A stretch of DNA of 64,000 bases, from assembly GCF_051014445.1 (NCBI RefSeq), contig NC_135134.1, forward strand, positions 2,571,672 through 2,635,671. The letters run 5' to 3'. The DNA is from Colletes latitarsis (taxonomy: Eukaryota > Arthropoda > Insecta > Hymenoptera > Colletidae). This document shows positions 37,781 through 49,270 of this stretch, piece after piece. The notes beneath the pieces are model-generated. The model had not been told where the DNA came from. It was given only the letters and a program-made list of their open reading frames with translations, and ran no database searches. The number at the start of each line of letters is the position of its first letter. Positions within the stretch are counted from its first letter, which is position 1. Both the position numbers and the translations under genes were made by a program.

Positions 37781-40455
37781 ACCGGTTATGACTGGGTTAG
37801 GTCTGGGATTTGCCCTCATCTGGCTCGTACTTTCGCATTTTCCGCATACTTGTTGGCCAGATACAGGGTTTTTTCTGGTTTGGATCCCGTAATAATGACG
37901 TTCCACACCGAAACAGTCAATTAAACCTGGTTTCGATTAATATTTTAGAGAACTACGCCGGTTATATCTCGGTTAGTTCTGGGATTTGCCCTCATCTGGC
38001 TCGTACTTTCGCATATTTCGCCTCCCTTTTGGCAAGATCCTGGCCTTTTTCTGGTTTGTATCACGTAGTGATGTGGTACCACACTGAAACAGTCAATAGA
38101 AGCTGGTTCCGAATAGTATATTAGAGGATAACGCAGGTTACGTCTGGGTTAGTTCCGGCATTTGCAATCATCTGGCTCGTACTTTCGCATTTTTCGCATA
38201 CTTGTTGGCCAAATCCTGGGCTTTTTCTGGTTTGGATCATGTAGTAATGCGGAACCACACCGTAACAGTCAATTAAACCTGGTTGCGGTTAATATTTTGG
38301 AGGATAACGCCGGTTATGTCTCGGTTAGGTCTGGGATTTGCCCTCATCTGGCTCGTACCTTCGCATTTTCCGCATACTTGTTGGCCAGATCCTGGCCTTT
38401 TTCTGGTTTGTATCACGTAGTGATGTGGTACCACACTGAAACAGTCAATAGAAGCTGGTTCCGAATAGTATATTAGAGGATAACGCAGGTTACGTCTGGG
38501 TTAGTTCTTGTATTTGCAATCATCTGGCTCGTAATTTCGCAATTTTCGCGTACTTGTTGGCCAGATCTTGGTTTGGATTCCGTCATAATGTGGTTCCACA
38601 CCGAAGCAGTCCATGAAACCTGGTTGCGATGAATATTTTGGAGGATAACGCTGGTTATGTTTGGGTTAGTTCTGACATTTGCAATCATCTGGCTCGTACT
38701 TTCGCATTTTTCGCATATTTGTTGGCCAAATCCTGGGCTTTTTCTGGTTTGGATCACGTAGTAATGCGGTACCACACCGTAACAGTCAATTAAACCTGGT
38801 TGCGATTAATATTTTGGAGGATAACGCCGGTTATGTCTCGGTTAGGTCTGGGATTTGCCCTCATCTGGCTCGTACCTTCGCATTTTTCGCCTACTTGTTG
38901 GCAAGATCCTGGGCTTTTTCTGGTTCGGATCACGTAGTACTGCGGTACCACACTGAAACAGTCAATTAAACCCGGTTGCGAGTAATGTTTTAGAGGATAA
39001 CGCCGGTTATGTCTCGGTTAGGTCTGGGATTTGCCCTCATCTGGCTCGTACTTTCGCGTTCTTCGCATACTTCTTGGCCAGATACAGGGGTTTTTCTGGT
39101 TTGGATCCCGTAATAATGACGTTCCACACCGAAACAGTCAATTAAACCTGGTTTCGATTAATATTTTAGAGAACAACGCCGGTTATATCTCGGTTAGGTC
39201 TGGGATTTGCCCTAATCTGGCTGGTACTTTCGCATTTTCCGCATACTTGTTGGCCAGATCCTGGCCTTTTTCTGGTTTGGATCACGTAGTAATGCGGTAC
39301 CACACCGAAAAAGTCAATAGAAGCTGGTTCCGAATAGTATTTTAGAGAAAACGCAGGTTACGTCTGGGTTAGTTCTGGTATTTGCAATCATCTGGCTCAT
39401 ACTTTCGCGTTTTTCGCATACTTGTTGGCCAGATCCTGGGTTTTTTCTGGTTTGGATCCCGTAGTAATGAGGTTCCACACCGAAGCAGTTAAATAAACCT
39501 GGTTTCGATTAATATTTTAGAGAATAACGCCGGTTATATCTCGGTTAGGTCTGGGATTTGCCCTCATCTGGCTCGTACTTTCGCATTTTCCGCATACTTG
39601 TTGGCCAGATCCTGGCCTTTTTCTGGTTTGTATCACGTAGTGATGTGGTACCACACTGAAACAGTCAATAGAAGCTGGTTCCGTATAGTATATTAGAGGA
39701 TAACGCAGGTTACGTCTGGGTTAGTTCTGGTATTTGCAATCATCTGGCTCGTAATTTCGCAATTTTCGCGTACTTGTTGGCCAGATCTTGGGTGTTTTGT
39801 GGTTTGGCTTCCGTCATAATGTGGTTCCACACCGAAGCAGTCAATGAAACCTGGTTGCGATGAATATTTTGGAGGATAACGCTGGTTATGTTTGGGTTAG
39901 TTCTGGCATTTGCAATCATCTGGCTCGTACTTTCGCGTTCTTCGCATACTTCTTGGCCAGATATAGGGTTTATTCTGGTTTGGATCCCGTAATAATGACG
40001 TTCCACACCGAAACAGTTAAATAAACCTGGTTTCGATTAATATTTTAGAGAATAACGCCGGTTATATCTCGGTTAGGTCAGGGATTTGCCCTCATCTGGC
40101 TCGTACTTTCGCATATTTCGCCTCCCTTTTGGCAAGATCCCGGCCTTTTTCTGTTTGTATCACGTAGTGATGTGGTACCACACTGAAACAGTCAATAGAA
40201 GCTGGTTCCGAATAGTATATTAGAGGATAACGCAGGTTACGTCTGGGTTAGTTCTGGTATTTGCAATCATCTGGCTCGTAATTACGCAATTTTCGTGTAC
40301 TTGTTGGCCAGATCTTGGGTCTTTTGTGGTTTGGATTCCGTCATAATGTGGTTCCACACCGAAGCAGTCCATGAAACCTGGTTGCGATGAATATTTTGGA
40401 GGATAACGCTGGTTATGTTTGGGTTAGTTCTGGCATTTGCAATCATCTGGCTCGT
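37620..40455 (+). repeat. Sixteen-monomer block copied at 48,310-51,145 (offset 10,690)
   Basis: Diagnostic tags in both copies are the 11-bp deletion unit (38,567 and 49,257), TTCTGACATTTGC, GAGTAATGTTTTAGAGG, TACAGGGGTTTTTC, TTTAGAGAAAACGC (one base short, 39,341 and 50,031), GATATAGGGTTTATTCTGG, CGGCCTTTTTCTGTTTG (one base short, 40,151 and 50,841) and the rare GTAATTACGCAATTTTCGTG. Three independent indels are shared, so common descent is secure. Few single-base differences remain, e.g. GTTATGTTTGGG against GTTATGCTTGGG. Confidence 0.85.
38561..38580 (+). repeat. Monomer with 11-bp deletion, site 4
   Basis: The left flank is CTTGTATTTGCAATC; the right flank differs from sites 1-3 and reads GAAGCAGTCCATGAAACC. 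The deletion allele therefore sits on a second downstream haplotype. Confidence 0.85.
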
Positions 40456-42596
40456 ACTTTTGCATTTTTCGCATACTTGTTGGCCAAATCTTGGGCTTTT
40501 TCTGGTTTGGATCATGTAGTAATGCGGAACCACACCGTAACAGTCAATTAAACCTGGTTGCGGTTAATATTTTGGAGGATAACGCCGGTTATGTCTCGGT
40601 TAGTTCTGGGATTTGCCCTCATCTGGCTCGTACCTTCGCATTTTCCGCATACTTGTTGGCCAGATCCTGGCCTTTTTCTGGTTTGCATCACGTAGTGATG
40701 TGGTACCACACTGAAACAGTCAATAGAAGCTGGTTGCGATTAATATTTTAGAGGATAACGCCGGTTATGTCTCCGTTAGGTCTGGGATTTGCAATCATCT
40801 GGCTCATACTTTCGCGTTCTTCGCATACTTCTTGGCCAGATACAGGGTGTCTTCTGGTTTGGATCCCGTAATACTGACGTTCCACACCGAAACAGTCAAT
40901 TAAACCTGGTTTCGATTAATATTTTAGAGAACAACGCCGGTTATATCTCGGTTAGGTCTGGGATTTGCAATCCCCTGGCGCATACTTTCGCGTTTCTCGC
41001 AAACTTGTTGGCCAGATGCGGGCCTTTTCCTGGCATGGACCACGTAGTAATGTGGTACCAGACCGAAACAGTCAATTAAACCTGGTTGCGATTAATATTT
41101 TAGAGGATAACGCCGGTTATGCCTGGGTTAGGTCTGGGAATTGCCCTTATCTGGCTCGTACTTTCGCATTTCTCGCATACTTGTTGGCCAGATCCTGGGC
41201 TTTTTCTGGTTTGGATCACGTAGTAATGCGGTACCACACCGAAAAACTCAATTAAACCTGGTTGCGATTGATATTTTAGAGGATAACGCCGGTTATGTCT
41301 CGGTTAGATCTGGGATTTCCAATCATCTTGCTCATACTTTCGCGTTCTTCGCATACTTCTTGGCCAGATACAGGGTGTCTTCTGGTTTGGATCCCGTAAT
41401 AATGACGTTCCACACCGAAACAGTCAATTAAGCCTGGTTTCGATTAATATTTTAGAGAACAACGCCGGTTATATCTCGGTTAGGTCTGGGATTTGCCCTT
41501 ATCTGGCTCGTACCTTCGCATTTCTCGCATACCTGTTGGCCAGATCCTGGGCTTTTTCTGGTTTGGATCACGTAGTAATGCGGTACCACACCGTAACAGT
41601 CAATTAAACCTGGTTGCCATCAATATTTTGGAGGTTAACGCCGGTCATGTCTCGCCTAGGTCTGGGATTTGCCCTCATCTGGCTCGTACCTTCGCATTTT
41701 TCGCCTACTTGTTGGCAAAATCCTGTGCTTTTTCTGGTTCGGATCACGTACTACTGCGGTACCACACCGAAACAGTCATTTAAAACCGGTTGCGATTAAT
41801 ATTTTAGAGGATAACACCGGTTATGACTGGGTTAGGTCTGGGATTTGCCCTCATCTGGCTCGTACTTTCGCATTTTCCGCATACTTGTTGGCCAGATACA
41901 GGGTTTTTTCTGGTTTGGATCCCGTAATAATGACGTTCCACACCGAAACAGTCAATTAAACCTGGTTTCGATTAATATTTTAGAGAACTACGCCGGTTAT
42001 ATCTCGGTTAGGTCTGGGATTTGCCCTCATCTGGCTCGTACTTTCGCATATTTCGCCTCCCTTTTGGCAAGATCCTGGCCTTTTTCTGGTTTGTATCACG
42101 TAGTGATGTGGTACCACACTGAAACAGTCAATAGAAGCTGGTTCCGAATAGTATATTAGAGGATAACGCAGGTTACGTCTGGGTTAGTTCCGGCATTTGC
42201 AATCATCTGGCTCGTACTTTCGCATTTTTCGCATACTTGTTGGCCAAATCCTGGGCTTTTTCTGGTTTGGATCATGTAGTAATGCGGAACCACACCGTAA
42301 CAGTCAATTAAACCTGGTTGCGGTTAATATTTTGGAGGATAACGCCGGTTATGTCTCGGTTAGGTCTGGGATTTGCCCTCATCTGTCTCGTACCTTCGCA
42401 TTTTCCGCATACTTGTTGGCCAGATCCTGGCCTTTTTCTGGTTTGTATCACGTAGTGATGTGGTACCACACTGAAACAGTCAATAGAAGCTGGTTCCGAA
42501 TAGTATATTTGAGGATAACGCAGGTTACGTCTGGGTTAGTTCTTGTATTTGCAACCATCTGGCTCGTAATTTCGCAATTTTCGCGTACTTGTTGGC

Positions 42597-42616
42597 CAGA
42601 TCTTGGTTTGGATTCC
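42597..42616 (+). repeat. Monomer with 11-bp deletion, site 5
   Basis: Flanks as in sites 1-3. It is the partner of site 3 at offset 9,480. The unit just before it carries the TATTTGAGG change at 42,505. Confidence 0.85.
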
Positions 42617-44774
42617 GTCATAATGTGGTTCCACACCGAAACAGTCAATTAAACCTGGTTTCGATTAATATTTTAGAGAACAACGCCGGTTATATCTCGG
42701 TTAGGTCTGGGATTTGCCCTAATCTGGCTGGTACTTTCGCATTTTCCGCATACTTGTTGGCCAGATCCTGGCCTTTTTCTGGTTTGTATCACGTAGTGAT
42801 GTGGTACCACACTGAAACAGTCAATAGAAGCTGGTTCCGTATAGTATATTAGAGGATAACGCAGGTTACGTCTGGGTTAGTTCTGGTATTTGCAATCATC
42901 TGGCTCGTAATTTCGCAATTTTCGCGTACTTGTTGGCCAGATCTTGGGTGTTTTGTCGTTTGGCTTCCGTCATAATGTGGTTCCACACCGAAGCAGTCAA
43001 TGAAACCTGGTTGCGATGAATATTTTGGAGGATAACGCTGGTTATGTTTGGGTTAGTTCTGGCATTTGCAATCATCTGGCTCGTACTTTCGCATTTTTCG
43101 CATACTTGTTGGCCAAATCCTGGGCTTTTTCTGGTTTCGATCACGTAGTAATGTGGTTCCACACCGAAACAGTCAATTAAACCTTGTTGCGATTAATATT
43201 TTAGAGGATAACGCCGGTTATGCCTGGGTTAGGTCTGGGATTTGCCCTCATCTGGCTCGTACCTTCGCATATTTCGCCTACTTGTTGGCAAGATCCTGGG
43301 CTTTTTCTGGTTCGGATCACGTAGTACTGCGGTACCACACCGAAACAGTCAATTAAACCCGGTTGCGAGTAATATTTTAGAGGATAACGCCGGTTATGTC
43401 TCGGTTAGGTCTGGGATTTGCCCTCATCTGGCTCGTACTTTCGCATTTCTCGCATAATTGTTGGCCATATCCAGGGCTTTTTCGGGTTTGTATCCCGTCG
43501 TAATGTGGTTCCACACCGAAACAGTCAATCAAACCTGACTGCGATTAATATTTTAGGGGATAACGCTGGTTATGTCTCGGTTAGGTCTGGAATTTGCCCT
43601 TATCTGGCTCGTACTTTCGCATTTTTCGCATACTTGTTGGCCAGTTCCTGGCCTTTTGCTGGCTTGGACCACGTAGTAATGTGGTACCAGACCGAAACAG
43701 TCAATTAAACCTTGTTGCGATTAATATTTTAGAGGATAACGCCGGTTATTCCTGGGTTAGGTCTGGGATTTGCCCTCTTCTGGCTCGTACTTTCGCATCT
43801 CTCGCACACTTGTTGGCCAGATCCTGGGCTTTTTCTAGTTTGGATCACGTAGTAATGCGGTACCACACCGAAAAAGTCAATTAAACCTGGTTGCGATTAA
43901 TATTTTAGAGGATAACGCCGGTTATGTCACGGTTAGGTCTGGGATTTGCAATCATCTGACTCATACTTTCGCGATCTTCGCATACTTCTTGGCCAGATAC
44001 AGGGTTTTTTCTGGTTTGGATCCCGTAATAATGACGCTCCACACCGAAACAGTCAATTAAACCTGGTTTCGATTAATATTTTAGAGAACAACGCCGGTTA
44101 TATCTCGGTTAGGTCTGGGATTTGCCCTAATCTGGCTGGTACTTTCGCATTTTCCGCATACTTGTTGGCCAGATCCTGGCCTTTTTCTGGTTTGTATCAC
44201 GTAGTGGTGTGGTACCACACTGAAACAGTCAATAGAAGCTGGTTCCGAATAGTATTTTAGAGGATAACGCAGGTTACGTCTGGGTTAGTTCTGGTATTTG
44301 CAATCATCTGGCTCGTACTTTCGCATTTCTCGCATACTTGTTGGCCAGATCCTGGGCTTTTTCTGGTTTGGATCACGTAGTAATGCGGTACCACACCGAA
44401 ACAGTCAATTAAATCTGGTTTCGATTAATATTTTAGAGAACAACGCCGGTTATATCTCGGTTAGGTCTGGGATTTGCCCTCAACTGGCTCGTACCTTCGC
44501 ATTTCTCGCATACTTGGTGGCTAGATCCTGGCCTTTTTCTGGTTTGGATCACGTAGTAATGCGGTACCACACTGAAACAGTCAATTAAACCTGGTTCCGA
44601 TTAATATTTTGGAGGATAACGCCGGTTATGTCTCGGTTAGGTCTGGGATTTGCCCTCATCTGGCTCGTACTTTCGCATCTATCGCATACTTGTTGGCCAG
44701 ATCCTGGCCTTTTTCTGGCTTGGACCACGTAGTAATGTGGTACCACACTGAAACAGTCAAATAAACCTGGTTCC

Positions 44775-46220
44775 GATTAACATTTTAGAGGATAACGCCG
44801 GCTATGTCTGGGATAGGTCTGGTATTTGCCCTCATCTGGCTCGTACTTTCGCATTTTTCGCATACTTGCTGGCCAGATCCTGGCCTTTTTCTGGTCTGTA
44901 TCACGTAGTAATGTGGTACCACACTGAAACCGTCAATAAAAGCTGGTTCGGATTAGTATCTTAGAGGATAACGCTGGTTATGGCTGGGTTAGTTGTGGTA
45001 TTTGCAATCATCTGGCTCGTAGCTTCGCATTTTTCGCCTACTTGTTGTCAAGATCCTGGGCTTTTTCTGGATTGGATCACGTAGTAATGCGGCACCGCAC
45101 CGTAACAGTCAATTAAACCTGGTTGCGATTAATATTTTGGAGGATAACGCCGGTTATGTCTCGGTTAGGTGTGGGATTTGCCCTTATCTGGATCGTACTT
45201 TCGCATTTTTCGCATACTTGTTGGCCAGATCCTGGCCTTTTTCTGGCTTGGACCACGTAGTAATTAGGTACCACACTGAAACATTCAACTAAACCTGGTT
45301 CCGATTAATATTTTAGAGGATAACGCCGGTTATGTCTCGGTTAGATCTGGGATTTCCAATCATCTGGCTCATACTTTCGCGTTCTTCGCATACTTCTTGG
45401 CCAGATACAGGGTTTCTTCTGGTTTGGATCCCGTAATAATGACGTTCCACACCGAAACAGTCAATTAAGCCTGGTTTCGATTAATATTTTAGAGAACAAC
45501 GCTGGTTATATCTCGGTTAGGTCTGGGATTTGCCCTTATCTGGCTCGTACCTTCGCATTTCTCGCATACCTGTTGGCCAGATCCTGGGCTTTTTCTGGTT
45601 TGGATCACGTAGTAATGCGGTACCACACCGTAACAGTCAATTAAACCTGGTTGCCATCAATATTTTGGAGGATAACGCCGGTTATGTCTCGCCTAGGTCT
45701 GGGATTTGCCCTCATCTGGCTCGTACCTTCGCATTTTTCGCCTACCTGTTGGCAAAATCCTGTGCTTTTTCTGGTTCGGATCACGTACTACTGCGGTACC
45801 ACACCGAAACAGTCAATTAAACCCGGTTGCGATTAATATTTTAGAGGATAACGCCGGTTATGTTTGGGTTAGTTCTGGCATTTGCAATCATCTGGCTCGT
45901 ACTTTCGCATTTTTCGCATACTTGTTGGCCAGATCTTGGTTTGGATTCCGTCATAATGTGGTTCCACACCGAAGCAGTCCATGAAACCTGGTTGCGATGA
46001 ATATTTTGGAGGATAACGCTGGTTATGCTTGGGTTAGTTCTGACATTTGCAATCATCTGGCTCGTACTTTCGCATACTTCGCTGCCCTTTTGGCAAGATC
46101 CTGGCCTTTTTCTGGTTTGTATCACGTAGTGATGTGGTACCACACTGAAACAGTCAATAGAAGCTGGTTCCGAATAGTATTTTAGAGGATAACGCAGGTT
46201 ACGTCTGGGTTAGTTCTGGT
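44775..46220 (+). repeat. Block repeated in tandem at 46,700-48,145 (offset 1,925)
   Basis: The offset is 11 monomers minus 11 bp, because each unit contains an 11-bp deletion monomer (45,938 and 47,863). Both copies show CGGCTATGTCTGGGATAGG, GTCTGTATCACG, GGCACCGCACCG, GATTTCCAATC, TGTCTCGCCTAGG and the hybrid deletion unit followed by GTTATGCTTGGG. Private differences include GAGGATTACGCC at 47,241 and GCTGGTTATATC at 45,501. Confidence 0.8.
45930..45949 (+). repeat. Monomer with 11-bp deletion, site 6, hybrid left half
   Basis: The deletion junction is the same, but the left half reads CTTTCGCATTTTTCGCATAC instead of the usual AATTTCGCAATTTTCGCG. The right flank is GAAGCAGTCCATGAAACC. This is a hybrid of two subfamilies joined within about 30 bp left of the deletion. 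Confidence 0.82.
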
Positions 46221-47854
46221 ATTTGCAATCATCTGGCTCGTAATTTCGCAATTTTCGCGTACTTGTTGGCCAGATCTTGGGTTTTTTGTGGTTTGGATTC
46301 CGTCATAATGTGGTTCCACACCGAAGCAGTCCATGAAACCTGGTTGCGATGAATATTTTGGAGGATAACGCTGGTTATGTTTGGGTTAGTTCTGGCATTT
46401 GCAATCATCTGGCTCGTACTTTCGCATTTTTCGCATACTTGTTGGCCAAATCCTGGGCTTTATCTGGTTTCGATCACGTAGTAATGTGGTTCCACACCGA
46501 AACAGTTAAATAAACCTGGTTTCGAGTAATATTTTAGAGGATAACGCCGGTTATGTCTCGGTTAGGTCTGGGATTTGCCCTCATCTGGCTCGTACCTTCG
46601 CATTTTTCGCCTACTTGTTGGCAAAATCCTGTGCTTTTTCTGGTTCGGATCACGTACTACTGCGGTACCACACCGAAACAGTCAATTAAACCCGGTTGCG
46701 ATTAACATTTTAGAGGATAACGCCGGCTATGTCTGGGATAGGTCTGGTATTTGCCCTCATCTGGCTCGTACTTTCGCATTTTTCGCATACTTGCTGGCCA
46801 GATCCTGGCCTTTTTCTGGTCTGTATCACGTAGTAATGTGGTACCACACTGAAACCGTCAATAAAAGCTGGTTCGGATTAGTATCTTAGAGGATAACGCT
46901 GGTTATGGCTGGGTTAGTTGTGGTATTTGCAATCATCTGGCTCGTAGCTTCGCATTTTTCGCCTACTTGTTGTCAAGATCCTGGGCTTTTTCTGGATTGG
47001 ATCACGTAGTAATGCGGCACCGCACCGTAACAGTCAATTAAACCTGGTTGCGATTAATATTTTGGAGGATAACGCCGGTTATGTCTCGGTTAGGTGTGGG
47101 ATTTGCCCTTATCTGGATCGTACTTTCGCATTTTTCGCATACTTGTTGGCCAGATCCTGGCCTTTTTCTGGCTTGGACCACGTAGTAATTAGGTACCACA
47201 CTGAAACATTCAACTAAACCTGGTTCCGATTAATATTTTAGAGGATTACGCCGGTTATGTCTCGGTTAGATCTGGGATTTCCAATCATCTGGCTCATACT
47301 TTCGCGTTCTTCGCATACTTCTTGGCCAGATACAGGGTTTCTTCTGGTTTGGATCCCGTAATAATGACGTTCCACACCGAAACAGTCAATTAAGCCTGGT
47401 TTCGATTAATATTTTAGAGAACAACGCCGGTTATATCTCGGTTAGGTCTGGGATTTGCCCTTATCTGGCTCGTACCTTCGCATTTCTCGCATACCTGTTG
47501 GCCAGATCCTGGGCTTTTTCTGGTTTGGATCACGTAGTAATGCGGTACCACACCGTAACAGTCAATTAAACCTGGTTGCCATCAATATTTTGGAGGATAA
47601 CGCCGGTTATGTCTCGCCTAGGTCTGGGATTTGCCCTCATCTGGCTCGTACCTTCGCATTTTTCGCCTACCTGTTGGCAAAATCCTGTGCTTTTTCTGGT
47701 TCGGATCACGTACTACTGCGGTACCACACCGAAACAGTCAATTAAACCCGGTTGCGATTAATATTTTAGAGGATAACGCCGGTTATGTTTGGGTTAGTTC
47801 TGGCATTTGCAATCATCTGGCTCGTACTTTCGCATTTTTCGCATACTTGTTGGC

Positions 47855-47874
47855 CAGATCTTGGTTTGGATTCC
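47855..47874 (+). repeat. Monomer with 11-bp deletion, site 7, hybrid left half
   Basis: Same hybrid as site 6, copied by the 1,925-bp tandem duplication. Left half and right flank agree with site 6. Confidence 0.82.
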
Positions 47875-49250
47875 GTCATAATGTGGTTCCACACCGAAGC
47901 AGTCCATGAAACCTGGTTGCGATGAATATTTTGGAGGATAACGCTGGTTATGCTTGGGTTAGTTCTGACATTTGCAATCATCTGGCTCGTACTTTCGCAT
48001 ACTTCGCTGCCCTTTTGGCAAGATCCTGGCCTTTTTCTGGATTGTATCACGTAGTGATGTGGTACCACACTGAAACAGTCAATAGAAGCTGGTTCCGAAT
48101 AGTATTTTAGAGGATAACGCAGGTTACGTCTGGGTTAGTTCTGGGATTTGCCCTCATCTGGCTCGTACTTTCGCATTTTCCGCATACTTGTTGGCCAGAT
48201 CCTGGCCTTTTTCTGGTTTGTATCACGTAGTGATGTGGTACCACACTGAAACAGTCAATTAAACCCGGTTGCGAGTAATATTTTAGAGGATAACGCCGGT
48301 TATGTCTCGGTTAGGTCTGGGATTTGCCCTCATCTGGCTCGTACCTTCGCATTTTTCGCCTACTTGTTGGCAAAATCCTGTGCTTTTTCTGGTTCGGATC
48401 ACGTACTACTGCGGTACCACACCGAAACAGTCAATTAAACCCGGTTGCGATTAATATTTTAGAGGATAACACCGGTTATGACTGGGTTAGGTCTGGGATT
48501 TGCCCTCATCTGGCTCGTACTTTCGCATTTTCCGCATACTTGTTGGCCAGATACAGGGTTTTTTCTGGTTTGGATCCCGTAATAATGACGTTCCACACCG
48601 AAACAGTCAATTAAACCTGGTTTCGATTAATATTTTAGAGAACTACGCCGGTTATATCTCGGTTAGGTCTGGGATTTGCCCTCATCTGGCTCGTACTTTC
48701 GCATATTTCGCCTCCCTTTTGGCAAGATCCTGGCCTTTTTCTGGTTTGTATCACGTAGTGATGTGGTACCACACTGAAACAGTCAATAGAAGCTGGTTCC
48801 GAATAGTATATTAGAGGATAACGCAGGTTACGTCTGGGTTAGTTCCGGCATTTGCAATCATCTGGCTCGTACTTTCGCATTTTTCGCATACTTGTTGGCC
48901 AAATCCTGGGCTTTTTCTGGTTTGGATCATGTAGTAATGCGGAACCACACCGTAACAGTCAATTAAACCTGGTTGCGGTTAATATTTTGGAGGATAACGC
49001 CGGTTATGTCTCGGTTAGGTCTGGGATTTGCCCTCATCTGGCTCGTACCTTCGCATTTTCCGCATACTTGTTGGCCAGATCCTGGCCTTTTTCTGGTTTG
49101 TATCACGTAGTGATGTGGTACCACACTGGAACAGTCAATAGAAGCTGGTTCCGAATAGTATATTAGAGGATAACGCAGGTTACGTCTGGGTTAGTTCTTG
49201 TATTTGCAATCATCTGGCTCGTAATTTCGCAATTTTCGCGTACTTGTTGG

Positions 49251-49270
49251 CCAGATCTTGGTTTGGATTC
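49251..49270 (+). repeat. Monomer with 11-bp deletion, site 8
   Basis: Flanks as in site 4 (CTTGTATTTGCAATC left, GAAGCAGTCCATGAAACC right), its partner at offset 10,690. This is the last register-shifting 11-bp event before the regular zone. Confidence 0.85.
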
